The notes below the pieces were generated by a model, which worked only from the letters and a program-made list of their open reading frames with translations, searched no databases and was not told the DNA's origin. The position numbers and the translations under genes are program-made. Shown here one piece after another: positions 43,303-53,842 of a stretch of DNA of 64,000 nucleotides (position 1 is its first letter; every line of letters begins with the position of its first letter). The DNA lies in assembly GCA_009667805.1 (NCBI GenBank), contig CM019064.1, positions 111,636,328-111,700,327 on the forward strand, read 5' to 3'. The stretch is from Leptobrachium leishanense. Its lineage: Eukaryota; Chordata; Amphibia; Anura; Megophryidae.

Positions 43303-44900
43303 CGTAATCATTAAATAGCATTAGGGTAAGTAAGGTATTACAAAGAACAAATTCCTCGCGCTAATTACCGCACCGATGCACTAACCAAACATTTAGCGAC
43401 ATCTAAAAGCTGGTGCTAACTGATTCTGGTTTTGCAGAATCATGTAGCACCCCTTAAACCCCCTTAATAATTCAGATACTCACCTTTTATCCCGTAAAAA
43501 GAACAGTGGCTCGATCTGGCACTCCTTGACGCTGGGAGCAGAATGAGACTGGGGACAAATAGGTCCCTGTCTGCCTCCGTGATCACTTTGCGGCGCTGCA
43601 TGATCTTGTGCTCATGGCCTGGAAAGGCAACCTTCCATGGAGTCCTATGGACTCAATGAGGTGATACTCGCGGCTGCACAGAAGTGCTACCACAAGTATC
43701 CCAGCGGTTAGCGATGTGTTCAGGAGCGAGTTGCTGAGGTAGCGCCTGCCCCAGAGTATCGCACTAATATGGGGATGCTACAGGTCAACGCAGATGTTCC
43801 CCGTTAGCATCCCCATGTTAGCGTGAAAAAAGGGAATATAGCTCTGGGTTTTTTTTTTCGGAAAATCACTTGGTAGTGAAGGGATTAATATATATTTTGC
43901 AAGACATTTTAAAGAAAGGACACCAAAAACAAAGTAAAAGCAAAGTAATTAAAATTGATTAGATAAGCAGGGAATGGACACATAGCATATAAAAACTGAC
44001 TAAATATGTTCAAGCAGGAACGAGATAGATTATAGGCTCTGTTGAGCAGGGTCTTGAAGATAAATCCACTCATTAGCGGCAAAAACGCATCGAGTGTCAC
44101 ATGTCTGTGTTTTAATATTTTGCTATAGGAGTGTGTACACTCAGGCTTATGTCCCATATTTGGTAGATATTCTACCATGTGCTTTACAAGTATTCTTTTT
44201 TTTGCTTGTGGTTGTTATTTATTATTCTTATTATTTCATCCTGCTCACAAACCACTCTGATTTCAATATGAATATGTGTCCTTTCCTACACTCGTTTGTT
44301 AGCATGATTACCTTTGATAATTAAATGGAGATGCTGCACACCAGGGACGTGCACTCAGTGGAGGCAAGTGAGGCACAGCCGCACCTGCCATTAAGTGATA
44401 AACTAAAAACAAACTCACCTGCTCCCCCGCTGTCAGCTCCGTCCTCTGCCTCTGCAGGCATTAGTTTTCCCAGCCTACGCAATTTGCATAGCAGGACGTT
44501 TCCCCGCTGCACTAATTGAGTAAACTGCTCAAGATGTGTGCAGCACACGTCAGAGATCACTGCTCATTAGTGCCGCACAGACTGACAGGCACTGATAGAG
44601 CATGGGAAAGCTTGGACCAATGGGAAAGCACCATTGGTCCAAGTCATTCCCAGAAAACCCCTACATTAGAGGACTGCCTCTGATTGACAGGAAGTCTAGC
44701 AGTTAGACATGCCCCTTCCTGGCAATGATAGGCCAGGCAGCCCTCCAATGCAGGCTGTGAAAAGATTGCATGATGGACAACCCCTGACTGGCTGCATGGG
44801 GAGCTGCAGTCCAGTAGCCTGGCACAGGGGTGCCCTGCTCTGCCACAGCTGGGGATGCCCAGTTATACCCCAGGCTGGTTATTGTCTGCTAACTGGGGCT
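43303..44900. other. No confident gene
   Basis: Mixed sequence. From about 44600 it becomes GC-richer and reads open on the plus strand (44709-44990), possibly the flank of a host exon. No repeat termini were found. Confidence 0.35.
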
Positions 44901-44906
44901 GGAAGA

Positions 44907-44982
44907 ATGCACAACACATCTGCCCCCCAGGAGGGATCTGAGGGGGTGCAGCAGCAGGAAGCCCTCTTTGCCCAGCTGCAAG
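44907..44982 (+). CDS. Possible host coding exon with splice donor
   Basis: An ATG at 44907 opens about 25 codons (MHNTSAPQEG..., with QQQEALFAQLQ) that end exactly at CAAG|GTAAGT (junction 44982/44983), a consensus 5' splice site. The plus strand is open upstream as well. I do not recognise the protein. Support is limited to the open frame, the GC-rich context and the donor match; chance is possible. Confidence 0.25.
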
Positions 44983-44991
44983 GTAAGTGAC

Positions 44992-46001
44992 TGTGACGGA
45001 ATGGAGTATCCGCCTGCGGTCCGGCTCTATCTGACCCCCTCGTTGGTGTTGCCAAGCCCGACTACCGAGTGGCACGGCACCCGGCGTCTCGAGCGGCTTG
45101 GGTAGAAGCCTACGTGACGGTGGAGATCTGGAGAGTAGATGGGGCACCCACGGTGGAAATCCGCCCGACTACCGAGTGGCACGGCACCCGGCGTCTCGGG
45201 CAGCGGATCTACTGACCATTGAAAGGCTGGAGACGGTCTGCGTGGCGAACCGCGGTTCGGTAGAGTCTCCTTGAAGATGCAGGCACGGCGCTGCGTCGAG
45301 GTCCCGATTCGGGGTGGTTGCGGTATCCCGAGGTACCAATTCAAGGTGGCGCAACGGCGCGGCGAATCGAGGTTCTGCTGTGGAGTTAAAATGACCCGTT
45401 CCTGGGTAGTGGTGAGATATAGCCGACGTGAAATGACAACACCAGGCAGAGCTGTATGTTTCAAACACTCAGATGATCTGAATCCTTTAATGAACAACGC
45501 CACTATTTATGCTCAAGTACAACAGTCATAATTTGCATACCCATACTAATTAGGAGCCTATCCATACAATGAGGTATGGCAGTTATTTACAATCAACATT
45601 CTTCACATTCTCTTAGCCTTCAGTCCACATAACATTTGTACATCTATTCCAGCACATCAGATTAAACCACACACTCTATCAGAGATCCTTAAATTAAACA
45701 TGTAGTTAGATAATGGGGAAAATCCCTGACGCATAATTTACACAACAGCAAAGCTTGTTTACTGTTTTATACAAAGACACATTTACCTACAGGAATATAG
45801 TATTTTAAAACCAAAGCTATGTCATTTTTCACTAAACTAAATTAAACTAAAACCAAACGATGTAAAACATATTTAAAACCACACAATATAAATGAACATA
45901 AGGTCTTCCCCAAAGCAACGGTCTATGTCTTTTGGGGTTTTCGCCATGGAAATAAAAGTCTTGGGGTTTGACGTGGGGAGCGCTACGTCAGTTCCATGAC
46001 A
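44992..46001 (-). repeat. 3' LTR of the Gmr1-like element
   Basis: Bounded by TGTGACGG (44992) and CATGACA (46001), that is TG...CA on the minus strand. Nearly identical to 50493-51505. It lies adjacent to GTGAC on the left. Confidence 0.93.
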
Positions 46002-46020
46002 TATCTCCCCTCCCCAAAGG
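46002..46020 (-). other. Polypurine tract of the Gmr1-like element
   Basis: On the minus strand CCTTTGGGGAGGGGAGATA directly precedes the 3' LTR, in the position and composition expected of the plus-strand primer. Confidence 0.75.
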
Positions 46021-46084
46021 AGTCCGACGGCCACAGTTGGACCCCAACGGGTCGACGCGGGGTCGTTGGAAAAAGAAAGTGGGA

Positions 46085-48364
46085 TCAAAGCTCCAGGGCT
46101 GTTTGCCGGGACAATCCATCGGCGTTTCCGTTTTGAGAGCCTGGGCGGTACTGAATTGTAAAGTTGTATGGTTGTAGGGCCAGGCTCCAGCGGAGCAATC
46201 GGCCGTTTTCTCCAGCCACTCTGTTGAGCCAGATCAGGGGGTTGTGGTCGGTCATCACTGTGAACGATCGCCCGTAGACATATGGCTGAAATTTCTTTAG
46301 GGCCCAAACCAAGGCCAGACACTCTTTTTCGATGGCCGCGTATCCAACTTCGCGAGGTATGAGCTTTCGGCTGATGTACGCCACCGGATGCTCTCCTCCG
46401 TCGTCTCCCACTTGGCTTAGCACAGCTCCCAGTCCAAACATGGAGGCGTCTGTGTGGATGACAAAACGCTTGCTGTGATCTGGTGCTGCTAGGATGGGGG
46501 CTTGGGTTAATGCCGCTTTGAGCTGCTTAAAGGCGGCCTCACACTCTGGGGACCACAGGACTTGGCGAGGGAGGGTCTTTTTGGTCAGGTCTGTTAAAGG
46601 TTTAGCAAGGTCACTGTAATGGGGCACGAATTTGCGGTAGTACCCCGCTGTCCCTAAGAAGGCAAGGACCTGGGTCTTGGTCCGGGGGGTCGGCCAATCT
46701 AGGATGGCCTCAATCTTAGCGGGCTCTGGTTTTTGTTTCCCGCACCCCACCCTGTGCCCTAGGTACTGCACCTCGGACAGCCCGATCCTACATTTGTCTG
46801 GCTTCAGGGTCAAGTTGGCAGCCCGTATCCGATCCAACACTACCCCCAGGTGGCGGAGGTGTTCCTCCCAGGTCTGACTGTATATTGCAATGTCATCCAG
46901 GTATGCACAGGCAAAGTCTTGTAGACCATCGAGGAGGTGATCTATCAAGCGCTGGAAGGTAGCCGGAGCATTCTTCATCCCGAATGGCATTACCCTAAAC
47001 TGGTATAGGCCAAACGGGGTGATAAAGGCTGACTTCGGAACTGCCTCCTCCTCCAGGGGGATCTGCCAATAGCCCTTGCATAGATCTATGGTGGTCAGGA
47101 AATGCCCCTGGGATATTCTGTCTAGCAGTTCATCTACGCGGGGCATGGGGTAGGCATCGGTAGTGGTGCAGTCATTCAACCGCCTATAATCGACACAGAA
47201 ACGGGTGGTGCCGTCACGCTTGGGTACCAACACCACCGGGGAGGCCCACGGGCTGGCAGAGGGTTCGATCACCCCCAGTTCGAGCATCTCCCTGATCTCG
47301 GCCCGCATCCCTTCCCGTACGGCCTCAGGGAGTCGGTAGGCGGGTTGCCTTAAGGGTTTCTGCCCGGGGGTTTCCACCTTGTGTACTGCCTTACGAGTGT
47401 ACCCCGGGATCGTTGAAAACATCTCCCGTCTGTCCTGGAGTACCTTCCAGACTTGTGCCCTTTCCCGGGAGCCCAACCCCTCTCCTAACTGAATGTCTTC
47501 CACCCCCCCATTGGGATTATGTGTTCCGGGAAGCTCTAGCAGGGGAATAGGTTCGGCTTCCTCTGTCGCCGGAGCACATATGGCAGCCACAGCCTCAGCC
47601 CGTTCATGGTACGCCTTGATCATGTTCACATGGAACGTCCGCCGGACCCTTGTGTCGGCACAACTGACAACCACGTAGGTGTTATCGCCCAGCCGGTCTA
47701 CCACCTGGTAGGGGCCCTGCCAGGCTGCCTGCATTTTGTTTCGCCTCTGTGGTTTCAGTACCAAGACCTGCTGGCCGACACAAAGGGAGCGACTCCTGGC
47801 GGACTGGTCATACCAGGCCTTCTGCTGGGTCTGGGCGGCCTGCATGTTCAACTGAACTAGGTCCGTCAGTTCTCTCAGGCGCTCGCGCAGCTCCAGGACG
47901 TAACTTAGGACTGGGAGTCCCTCCTGCTCGTCGATTCCCTCCCAGTGGGCTCTTACTAAGTCTAAGGGTCCCCTAACCCTGCGCCCATAAAGTAACTCAA
48001 AGGGGGAAAACCCTGTGGACTCTTGGGGTACCTCTCGATAGGCAAATAATAGGTGGGGTAGATACTTCTCCCAATCCTTCCGGTCTTGGGAGAAGGCTCG
48101 GAGTAACTGTTTTAGGGTCCCATTGAACCTCTCACATAGCCCATTGGTCTGCAGGTGGTACGGGGCACTGTGGAGGGCCTTGATGCCGCAGAGGCGCCAG
48201 AGCTGCTGCGTCAGCTCAGCGGTGAACTGGGACCCTTGGTCAGACAGTATTTCCTTGGGGAACCCTACTCGGGTGAAGACCCGTAGGAGGGCATCGGCAA
48301 TGGTGTCAGCCTGGGTATTGGCCAGGGGGATGGCTTCGGGGTACCGGGTGGCATAGTCCACCAC
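46085..48364 (-). CDS. pol: Pol: integrase core, reverse transcriptase, RNase H (in that order)
   Basis: An open frame of 759 codons. Integrase comes first: the second Asp at residue 42 (SDQGSQF) and Glu at 78 (CERFNG), 35 residues apart, then a GPY/F-type C-terminal module with AWQGPYQVV (about 214-222). RT follows (about 335-560): FCVDYRRLN, TTIDLCKGYWQIPL with Asp427, and YLDD at 488-491. RNase H is last (about 620-755): IHTDASMFGLGAVLSQ, EKECLALVWAL and MTDHNPL, ending NADGLSRQ. No chromodomain is seen. The first listed codon is GTG (Val), not a true start; translation must come from upstream. The first catalytic Asp of integrase is not in this frame. Confidence 0.92.
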   Translation of the reverse strand: MVDYATRYPEAIPLANTQADTIADALLRVFTRVGFPKEILSDQGSQFTAELTQQLWRLCGIKALHSAPYHLQTNGLCERFNGTLKQLLRAFSQDRKDWEKYLPHLLFAYREVPQESTGFSPFELLYGRRVRGPLDLVRAHWEGIDEQEGLPVLSYVLELRERLRELTDLVQLNMQAAQTQQKAWYDQSARSRSLCVGQQVLVLKPQRRNKMQAAWQGPYQVVDRLGDNTYVVVSCADTRVRRTFHVNMIKAYHERAEAVAAICAPATEEAEPIPLLELPGTHNPNGGVEDIQLGEGLGSRERAQVWKVLQDRREMFSTIPGYTRKAVHKVETPGQKPLRQPAYRLPEAVREGMRAEIREMLELGVIEPSASPWASPVVLVPKRDGTTRFCVDYRRLNDCTTTDAYPMPRVDELLDRISQGHFLTTIDLCKGYWQIPLEEEAVPKSAFITPFGLYQFRVMPFGMKNAPATFQRLIDHLLDGLQDFACAYLDDIAIYSQTWEEHLRHLGVVLDRIRAANLTLKPDKCRIGLSEVQYLGHRVGCGKQKPEPAKIEAILDWPTPRTKTQVLAFLGTAGYYRKFVPHYSDLAKPLTDLTKKTLPRQVLWSPECEAAFKQLKAALTQAPILAAPDHSKRFVIHTDASMFGLGAVLSQVGDDGGEHPVAYISRKLIPREVGYAAIEKECLALVWALKKFQPYVYGRSFTVMTDHNPLIWLNRVAGENGRLLRWSLALQPYNFTIQYRPGSQNGNADGLSRQTALEL

Positions 48365-48705
48365 CGTGAGTATGTATTTTTTCCCTGTGGCACTGGGATG
48401 GGCAAGGGGCCCAAGGGGAAGGGGTTAAAGGGGGGCCTTTGGGTGATCCCCTGTCTTCCCCATCTTTTGGCAGATCCGGCAGTATTCTCGTGCGTTGGCA
48501 TGGAACCAGGGCCAGAAGAAGGAGCGGGATAACCGCTTTGTGGTTTTGGATGTCCCCAGGTGCCCGGCGAGGGGAATGTCGTGAGCCAGCCTCAGGAGCC
48601 CTAGTCGGTGTTTCTGGGGTACGATTAGCTGCTTGTGGGGCCCCCGTGGTGTCTTAGCCCCCTCCCCTCATTATAGCGATACAGGAGGCCCCCTTTCCAC
48701 TCTAT
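48365..48705 (-). pseudogene. pol: Integrase N-terminal region, broken
   Basis: Reading the minus strand, WKGGLLYRYNEG follows the gag stop in the same frame. A frame change comes next, then LLRLAHDIPLAGHLGTSKT with the two His, and FHANAREYCRICQKMGKTGD with the two Cys of the HHCC zinc finger. Another stop and frame change occurs near 48425. The region that should hold the first catalytic Asp, just before a GPL motif, appears shortened and I do not find that Asp. This copy therefore cannot make a complete integrase. Confidence 0.75.
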
Positions 48706-50442
48706 TCAGTCTCCCTCTACCCCCCCGGCATCCTTCCCTGCCCGGTCTCGGTAGCCCTCTAGCGTGGGGTCACTCAGGGTCTGCTGTCTTAGGTCAGTAG
48801 GGGAATCCCATGTCATGGGAGGGTCAGGTTGAGTTGTCAGGGAAGCTTGTGGTCTTACCTGGGTCCCCGCAGGAGTGGCGTCGGTTGGTCTCTGGCTCTG
48901 CTGCCGGGTGGTTACAGGCCAGGCGGCCTCGGAGGTGTAGGAGGAGGTCAAGTGACCCAAATCGTTTCCCAAGAGCACTTCGGCGGGTAGTCCCTGCAAC
49001 AAGCCCACTTGAATGTCTCGTTGCCCAGTGCCCCAATTGAGGTGGACACGTGCAGCGGCTAGCTGTAGCACCCTGCCTCCAGCTACACGGACCGCAATGG
49101 TCTGGCCGGTCCGGGCGGTTTGGGGAGCTAGGTGGGGTTGGATGAGGGTGATGGTGGCTCCTGAGTCCCGGAGTCCCTCGGCGGCCTGCCCATTCACCCA
49201 GACGGCCTGTCGGTGATGTTGTCGGTTGTCCCCAGCTGCAGCTTGGACAGGATCGGCCTCATATAGTTGTTCCCACTCTGCTTGGATGTCCAGGGGCTGT
49301 GGCTCGTTTTGGTAGCAGTGGGCTGCTGGTAAGGGTGGAGGAGTTGGTCTTCTGGGGGAACGGTTGGGACAATTCCGGCTGAGGTGCCCAGGCCGGTTGC
49401 AAGCGTAGCACCGGGATCCGGATGTTGGACTGGCTTGGGGTGGTTGTCGTGGCGCTGGCCATCGTGGTGGGGTTGCCGCGTGGTGGGGTGGCAGGCTGGG
49501 CCGAGGTAATGGCTGCCGGGCACCTCCGCTGGTTCTCCGTGAGTCTACGTACTCGTCTGCCAGGGTGGCGGCTTGCTGCACTGTACTGGGTTTTTTGTCC
49601 CGTACCCAGTCCTGAATTGGCGAGGTGGTGTGATCCAGAAATTGTTCGAGCAATATCAGCTGTGTGACAGCCTCGACGGTATCGGCCTGGCTCCCTTGGA
49701 ACCAGCCCTTAAGGTCCCGCTGTAGTCGGTGGGCCCACTCGACATGAGTGGTGTTGGCTTGCTTGCGGGAGTTTCTGAATTTTGTGCGGCTGGCCTCTGG
49801 GGTGATGGCAAACCTGGCTAGTAGGGTTTGTTTCACCTGGGAATAATCTGTAGCGTCCTGGTCTGAGACAGTCCGATATGCCTCGGCGGCCCGCCCGGCC
49901 AGTTTGCTGGCTAAAATGCCTGCCCAGGCTGAGCGAGGTACCTCGTGCACCTTGCATAAACGCTCAAAGTCTTGGAGGAAGCCTTCAATCTCCTCCTCTG
50001 ATTCGTTAAAAGTCTTAAATACCTGAAACGGTATCTTCTTGGGGCGTGTGGGTTCTTGGCGTGGAGGCTCCATCTGCCTGGCCTCCGCTTGACGCCCGAT
50101 CATCTGAAGCTCGTGTTGCCGCTCACGCTCCCTCTCCTGGCGATCCAGCTCTCTCTCTTTCCGCTCCAGCTCTTTTTCTTTCTGGGCATCCTGCTGCTTA
50201 ATGTCATTTATGGCTTGTTGTATAGAAGCTTCTGATGGATCGGCCCCATACAGGGCAATGCGTTCCCGGACCCTCTGCTGGAACAGGTCCTCAGCTGACC
50301 GGGGTCTAGTGTCGCCGTTCCTTTGGTCCATCTCGGTCAGCTCGCTAATGAGGGCATCCTTGCCCTTGGATCCGGCGATCCCTCCTCGGCTCTCCAGCAG
50401 GTCCCTCAGGGTGTCCCGCTTGCAGGCTGCGTAGTTTGTCAT
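48706..50442 (-). CDS. gag: Gag-protease of the Gmr1-like element
   Basis: 578 codons from the ATG at 50442-50440 (MTNYAACK). The frame is open further upstream into the LTR, but there is no ATG there. An Arg/Glu-rich coiled region lies at about residues 80-125, followed by a capsid-type segment containing FETLCKVH-like text (about 150-290). A CCHC knuckle comes next (CYACNRPGHLSRNC, near residue 345), then an aspartic protease with DSGATITLI (near 425) and LLGNDLG. The frame ends with TGA at 48706-48708, and the same frame continues as recognisable integrase sequence. Gag and pol may thus have been one frame before a CpG-type change, or may be joined by readthrough. Confidence 0.9.
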   Translation of the reverse strand: MTNYAACKRDTLRDLLESRGGIAGSKGKDALISELTEMDQRNGDTRPRSAEDLFQQRVRERIALYGADPSEASIQQAINDIKQQDAQKEKELERKERELDRQERERERQHELQMIGRQAEARQMEPPRQEPTRPKKIPFQVFKTFNESEEEIEGFLQDFERLCKVHEVPRSAWAGILASKLAGRAAEAYRTVSDQDATDYSQVKQTLLARFAITPEASRTKFRNSRKQANTTHVEWAHRLQRDLKGWFQGSQADTVEAVTQLILLEQFLDHTTSPIQDWVRDKKPSTVQQAATLADEYVDSRRTSGGARQPLPRPSLPPHHAATPPRWPAPRQPPQASPTSGSRCYACNRPGHLSRNCPNRSPRRPTPPPLPAAHCYQNEPQPLDIQAEWEQLYEADPVQAAAGDNRQHHRQAVWVNGQAAEGLRDSGATITLIQPHLAPQTARTGQTIAVRVAGGRVLQLAAARVHLNWGTGQRDIQVGLLQGLPAEVLLGNDLGHLTSSYTSEAAWPVTTRQQSQRPTDATPAGTQVRPQASLTTQPDPPMTWDSPTDLRQQTLSDPTLEGYRDRAGKDAGGVEGD

Positions 50443-50474
50443 CTCGGGGTGTCTTAGTGTTGGAGAGCCTCTAT

Positions 50475-50492
50475 CCCACCGCTTGCCACCAA
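50475..50492 (-). other. Primer binding site of the Gmr1-like element
   Basis: On the minus strand TTGGTGGCAAGCGGTGGG begins directly after the 5' LTR. TGG complements the CCA end of a tRNA. The tRNA species was not identified. Confidence 0.6.
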
Positions 50493-51505
50493 TGTGACGG
50501 AATGGAGTATCCGCCTGCGGTCCGGCTCTATCTGACCCCCTCGTTGGTGTTGCCAAGCCCGACTACCGAGTGGCACGGCACCCGGCGTCTCGAGCGGCTT
50601 GGGTAGAAGCCTACGTGACGGTGGAGATCTGGAGAGTAGAGAGGGGCACCCACGGTGGAAATCCGCCCGACTACCGAGTGGCACGGCACCCGGCGTCTCG
50701 GGCAGCGGATCTACTGACCATTGAAAGGCTGGAGACGGTCTGCGTGGCGAACCGCGGTTCGGTAGAGTCTCCTTGAAGATGCAGGCACGGCGCTGCGTCG
50801 AGGTCCCGATTCGGGGTGGTTGCGGTATCCCGAGGTACCAATTCAAGGTGGCGCAACGGCGCGGCGAATCGAGGTTCTGCTGTGGAGTTAAAATGACCCG
50901 TTCCTGGGTAGTGGTGAGATATAGCCGACGTGAAATGACAACACCAGGCAGAGCTGTATGTTTCAAACACTCAGATGATCTGAATCCTTTAATGAACAAC
51001 GCCACTATTTATGCTCAAGTACAACAGTCATAATTTGCATACCCATACTAATTAGGAGCCTATCCATACAATGAGGTATGGCAGTTATTTACAATCAACA
51101 TTCTTCACATTCTCTTAGCCTTCAGTCCACATAACATTTGTACATCCATTGTTCCAGCACATCAGATTAAACACACACTCTATCAGAGATCCCTTAAATT
51201 AAACATGTAGCTAGATAATGGGGAAAATCCCTGACGCATAATTTACACAACAGCAAAGCTTGTTTACTGTATATACAAAGACACATTTACCTACAGGAAT
51301 ATAGTATTTTAAAACCAAAGCTATGTCATTTTTCACTAAACTAAATTAAACTAAAACCAAACGATGTAAAACATATTTAAAACCACACAATATAAATGAA
51401 CATAAGGTCTTCCCCAAAGCAACGGTCTATGTCTTTTGGGGTTTTCGCCATGGAAATAAAAGTCTTGGGGTTTGACGTGGGGAGCGCTACGTCAGTTCCA
51501 TGACA
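50493..51505 (-). repeat. 5' LTR of the Gmr1-like element
   Basis: 1013 bp with the same termini as 44992-46001. Differences include GAGAGGGG for GATGGGG, CCATTGTTCC for CTATTCC and a shortened TTTTATAC. On the right it is followed by GTGAC. Confidence 0.93.
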
Positions 51506-51510
51506 GTGAC

Positions 51511-52070
51511 CTCACGGGGGGGAGAGGGTTAATGATGGGGGGAGAGAGGCCATGGCTTTCCTCTGTGCTGATGTTCAGATAGTGCTTAGCTGCCAATCTG
51601 TATGATGTATTGTACCTCTAGCCAGGCTGCCTGGGGAGGGACAGGACAGGTGGGGGACTCAGCAGATGCAAAGTTGCCAGCAAGACTCTCTCAACTCCTC
51701 TTCTACCAGGGCTGTCAGATCACAGCATGTGCTTCATGGGTCACTGGCTTTGGGCTGGGGTGTTGGATCTCCATTTTGCTCCCTGTCAGTGCCTGAAAGT
51801 GCTGCCCTGCAGTGTGCAGAAGTCAGGTTGGGTCAGTGGCTTGCTTTCCCTTCAGTCTAATATGAATGACGCAAAATGTATAGGTGCTTTAAGGAAACCT
51901 AATGGATGTGGCCAAGCTCCTCTTAATACTTTTGTTATAGGGGCAGCATATAGAGGTGTGTGTGTGTTCTTACAGTGCCAGTCTCTTTACACACCCTTTC
52001 TTTCACATGCGCTGTGTGTTTTGCCAGGGGCAAGCGTTGGCTTAACTTTTTTTTTTTTTTTAGCCTGAAA
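51511..52070. other. No confident feature
   Basis: GC-moderate sequence with short overlapping ORFs. If the candidate exon at 44907-44982 is real, this would be intron. Confidence 0.35.
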
Positions 52071-52073
52071 TAT

Positions 52074-52236
52074 CAAGGTTATTCAGAGAGAGGTGAAAAC
52101 CTTGAGAATTGGCAGGAAAATGAACAGCCAATTTGGAAAGTGAGATAAATGGGAGAATTTTTCTGGTTTGACTATTTTGACCTAGAATTCAATTCTCCAC
52201 TCATTCTCAAGGTTTTCACCTCTTTCTGAATAGTCC
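52074..52236. mobile_element. Short palindromic MITE
   Basis: GGTTATTCAGAGAGAGGTG / CACCTCTTTCTGAATAGTCC inverted ends, and GGTGAAAACCTTGAGAAT pairing with its inverse. About 163 bp. Confidence 0.65.
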
Positions 52237-52242
52237 TGTATC

Positions 52243-52399
52243 AGGGTTATTCAGAGAGCGGTGAAAAGCAGGCGAATGACTGGAGAATGGAAAATTCTAC
52301 GTCAAAATAGCAGATCATGAAACGGAAATTTTTTCTGGTTTGGCTATTTTGACCTAGAATTTTCCATTCTCCTGCTTTTCACCTCTCTGAATAACCCTG
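52243..52399. mobile_element. Short palindromic MITE, second copy
   Basis: AGGGTTATTCAGAGAGCGGT / CACCTCTCTGAATAACCCT ends, lying 6 bp after the previous one. The interior CTGGTTTGGCTATTTTGACC matches the first copy. Confidence 0.75.
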
Positions 52400-52411
52400 T
52401 ATGAAAACAAG

Positions 52412-52604
52412 CCGGCTGGGTGGAGTATAGGTAACATCGCTGCTCTGCGTGGAGAGAGCCTGTGGAGTCATGGGTTCGATCCCAGCTAGCAACCTCTCCA
52501 GTAAGTTTCCTTGGGCAAGACACCTAATGGTACATACTCGCCACCCAGGACATACTTGGAAACGAGAGAAATCTCAATGTATCCTTCCTGGTAAAATCCT
52601 TTCT
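52412..52604 (+). mobile_element. tRNA-derived SINE with LINE-like tail
   Basis: The best-preserved copy: CCGGCTGGGTGGAGTATAGG head, box B GGGTTCGATCCC at 52472-52483, GGGCAAGACACCTAATGGTA body, and the shared LINE tail ending in an A-run. Confidence 0.85.
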
Positions 52605-53414
52605 CAAAAAAAAAAAAAGTCCAGGTACAAGGACCCAGGACTGCAGATTCTTCATTTAGGAAGTCTTTACCAATGCAATTTAGAAGGCATATTGTAAGAT
52701 AATTGTTCTGTATAAAGGTCTGTGGGAACAGAATCGGCTTTCAGTCAGTCCTTACTCGCAGTGTCTGTCCTGATGTACTAAATGCCTGAAGCCTCCTCTT
52801 TGGGAGCTAGAATGTTTTTTGGCTGTTTTGCATTTGTATATCAACCAGTGCCTCACCAGCCACTGACCTCACCGCATGTCACTGCTGCACACACAATCTT
52901 CATCACGACATGGGACTTTCCCTTTACCATAAAATGGTAAATGACTTATTTGTATCCTGCCATGGAACATTGTTTCCTGGTAATGCTATTAAGCTAGACA
53001 TAGAAGTGTGATTACACATTCTACAGCTTCTTTCCAGTTGATGCTGACAAACTAAACTTTTTGTACAAATGATGACATGTAGAAGTAATTATCTAGTAGA
53101 TGAATGCATATAAATAACTTTATCCTTAATGAGTTCTCATGTTGATTTGATAAAATACATCACGACACACAGTGAAGTCATATTTATTCTAAAGCCAAAC
53201 TGCAAAAAAAATGTATTCTATGGGTTTAGCTATTGGGAATTCATAATATATATGCTACATGTGTATGTGTTTTCCAGTATTGTGCCTTTGTATTAAAAGC
53301 AAATATTTGAGAAATGACATTAACAAATAATAAAGGGTGGCACACATGGAATAGCCAAAGGAATGCGTCGCTAAAGCAGAGGAAAATATAAATGGAATGT
53401 AGGAATTTCTCTAT
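52605..53414. other. No recognisable feature
   Basis: No supported gene or repeat. Confidence 0.4.
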
Positions 53415-53417
53415 TAA

Positions 53418-53840
53418 GGCTAGGGTCAGATGAACGCATTTTTATGTTGTCTGTGAAAAAGTGCGTTCGAACGAATGGACGCATTTTTTCCCGGAATACG
53501 TGATAGTGGTCATACTATGCGCATTTTCGTCCGTGATTTTGTACGGATCATCAATAAAACTCTTTTTGTGTCTGGACGTTATGTTGGCCGGACATTAGCA
53601 GTGTCTGACATCTCCAATTCACGCACACACGCCGCTAGCGGACGCAGCGCACTCTGTACGTCAGTACCTGCGGTTTCACGTTCTCGAAAAAATGCGTTCA
53701 TTTTCCACTTGCGTTGCGCAGCCGGACTTTGTGCGACCGTACTTCGTATATTGGCCGTCATTGCCGGCATCTGCTGCTAGCACGGCCGTGATTAAGTGCG
53801 GCTGCACGCGCGTTCGCACTGCCTCAGTCTGACCCTAGCC
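53418..53840. mobile_element. MITE (GGCTAGGGTCAGACG family), copy C
   Basis: Ends GGCTAGGGTCAGATGAACGC / CAGTCTGACCCTAGCC. Interior like copies B and D (CGTCCGTGATTTTGTACGGA). Confidence 0.8.
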
Positions 53841-53842
53841 TT

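Larger units (their letters stand above)
44992..51505 (-). mobile_element. Gmr1-like Ty3/gypsy LTR retrotransposon
   Basis: A 6.5-kb element on the minus strand with ~1010-bp LTRs that are about 99% identical, flanked by the 5-bp duplication GTGAC (44987-44991, 51506-51510). The coding order on the minus strand is Gag, protease, integrase, RT, RNase H. Integrase before RT is the Gmr1 arrangement, a gypsy-type element with a copia-type pol order. LTR differences are few small indels and substitutions (about 10 counted), so insertion was recent. Gag and RT/RNase H frames are long and intact, while the integrase N-terminal part is broken. Confidence 0.92.

Noticed and set aside
45027..45503. ORFs inside the Gmr1-like LTRs (also at 50454-51005)
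   Set aside because: They are identical in both LTRs and overlap each other on both strands; no known LTR-encoded product is recognised.
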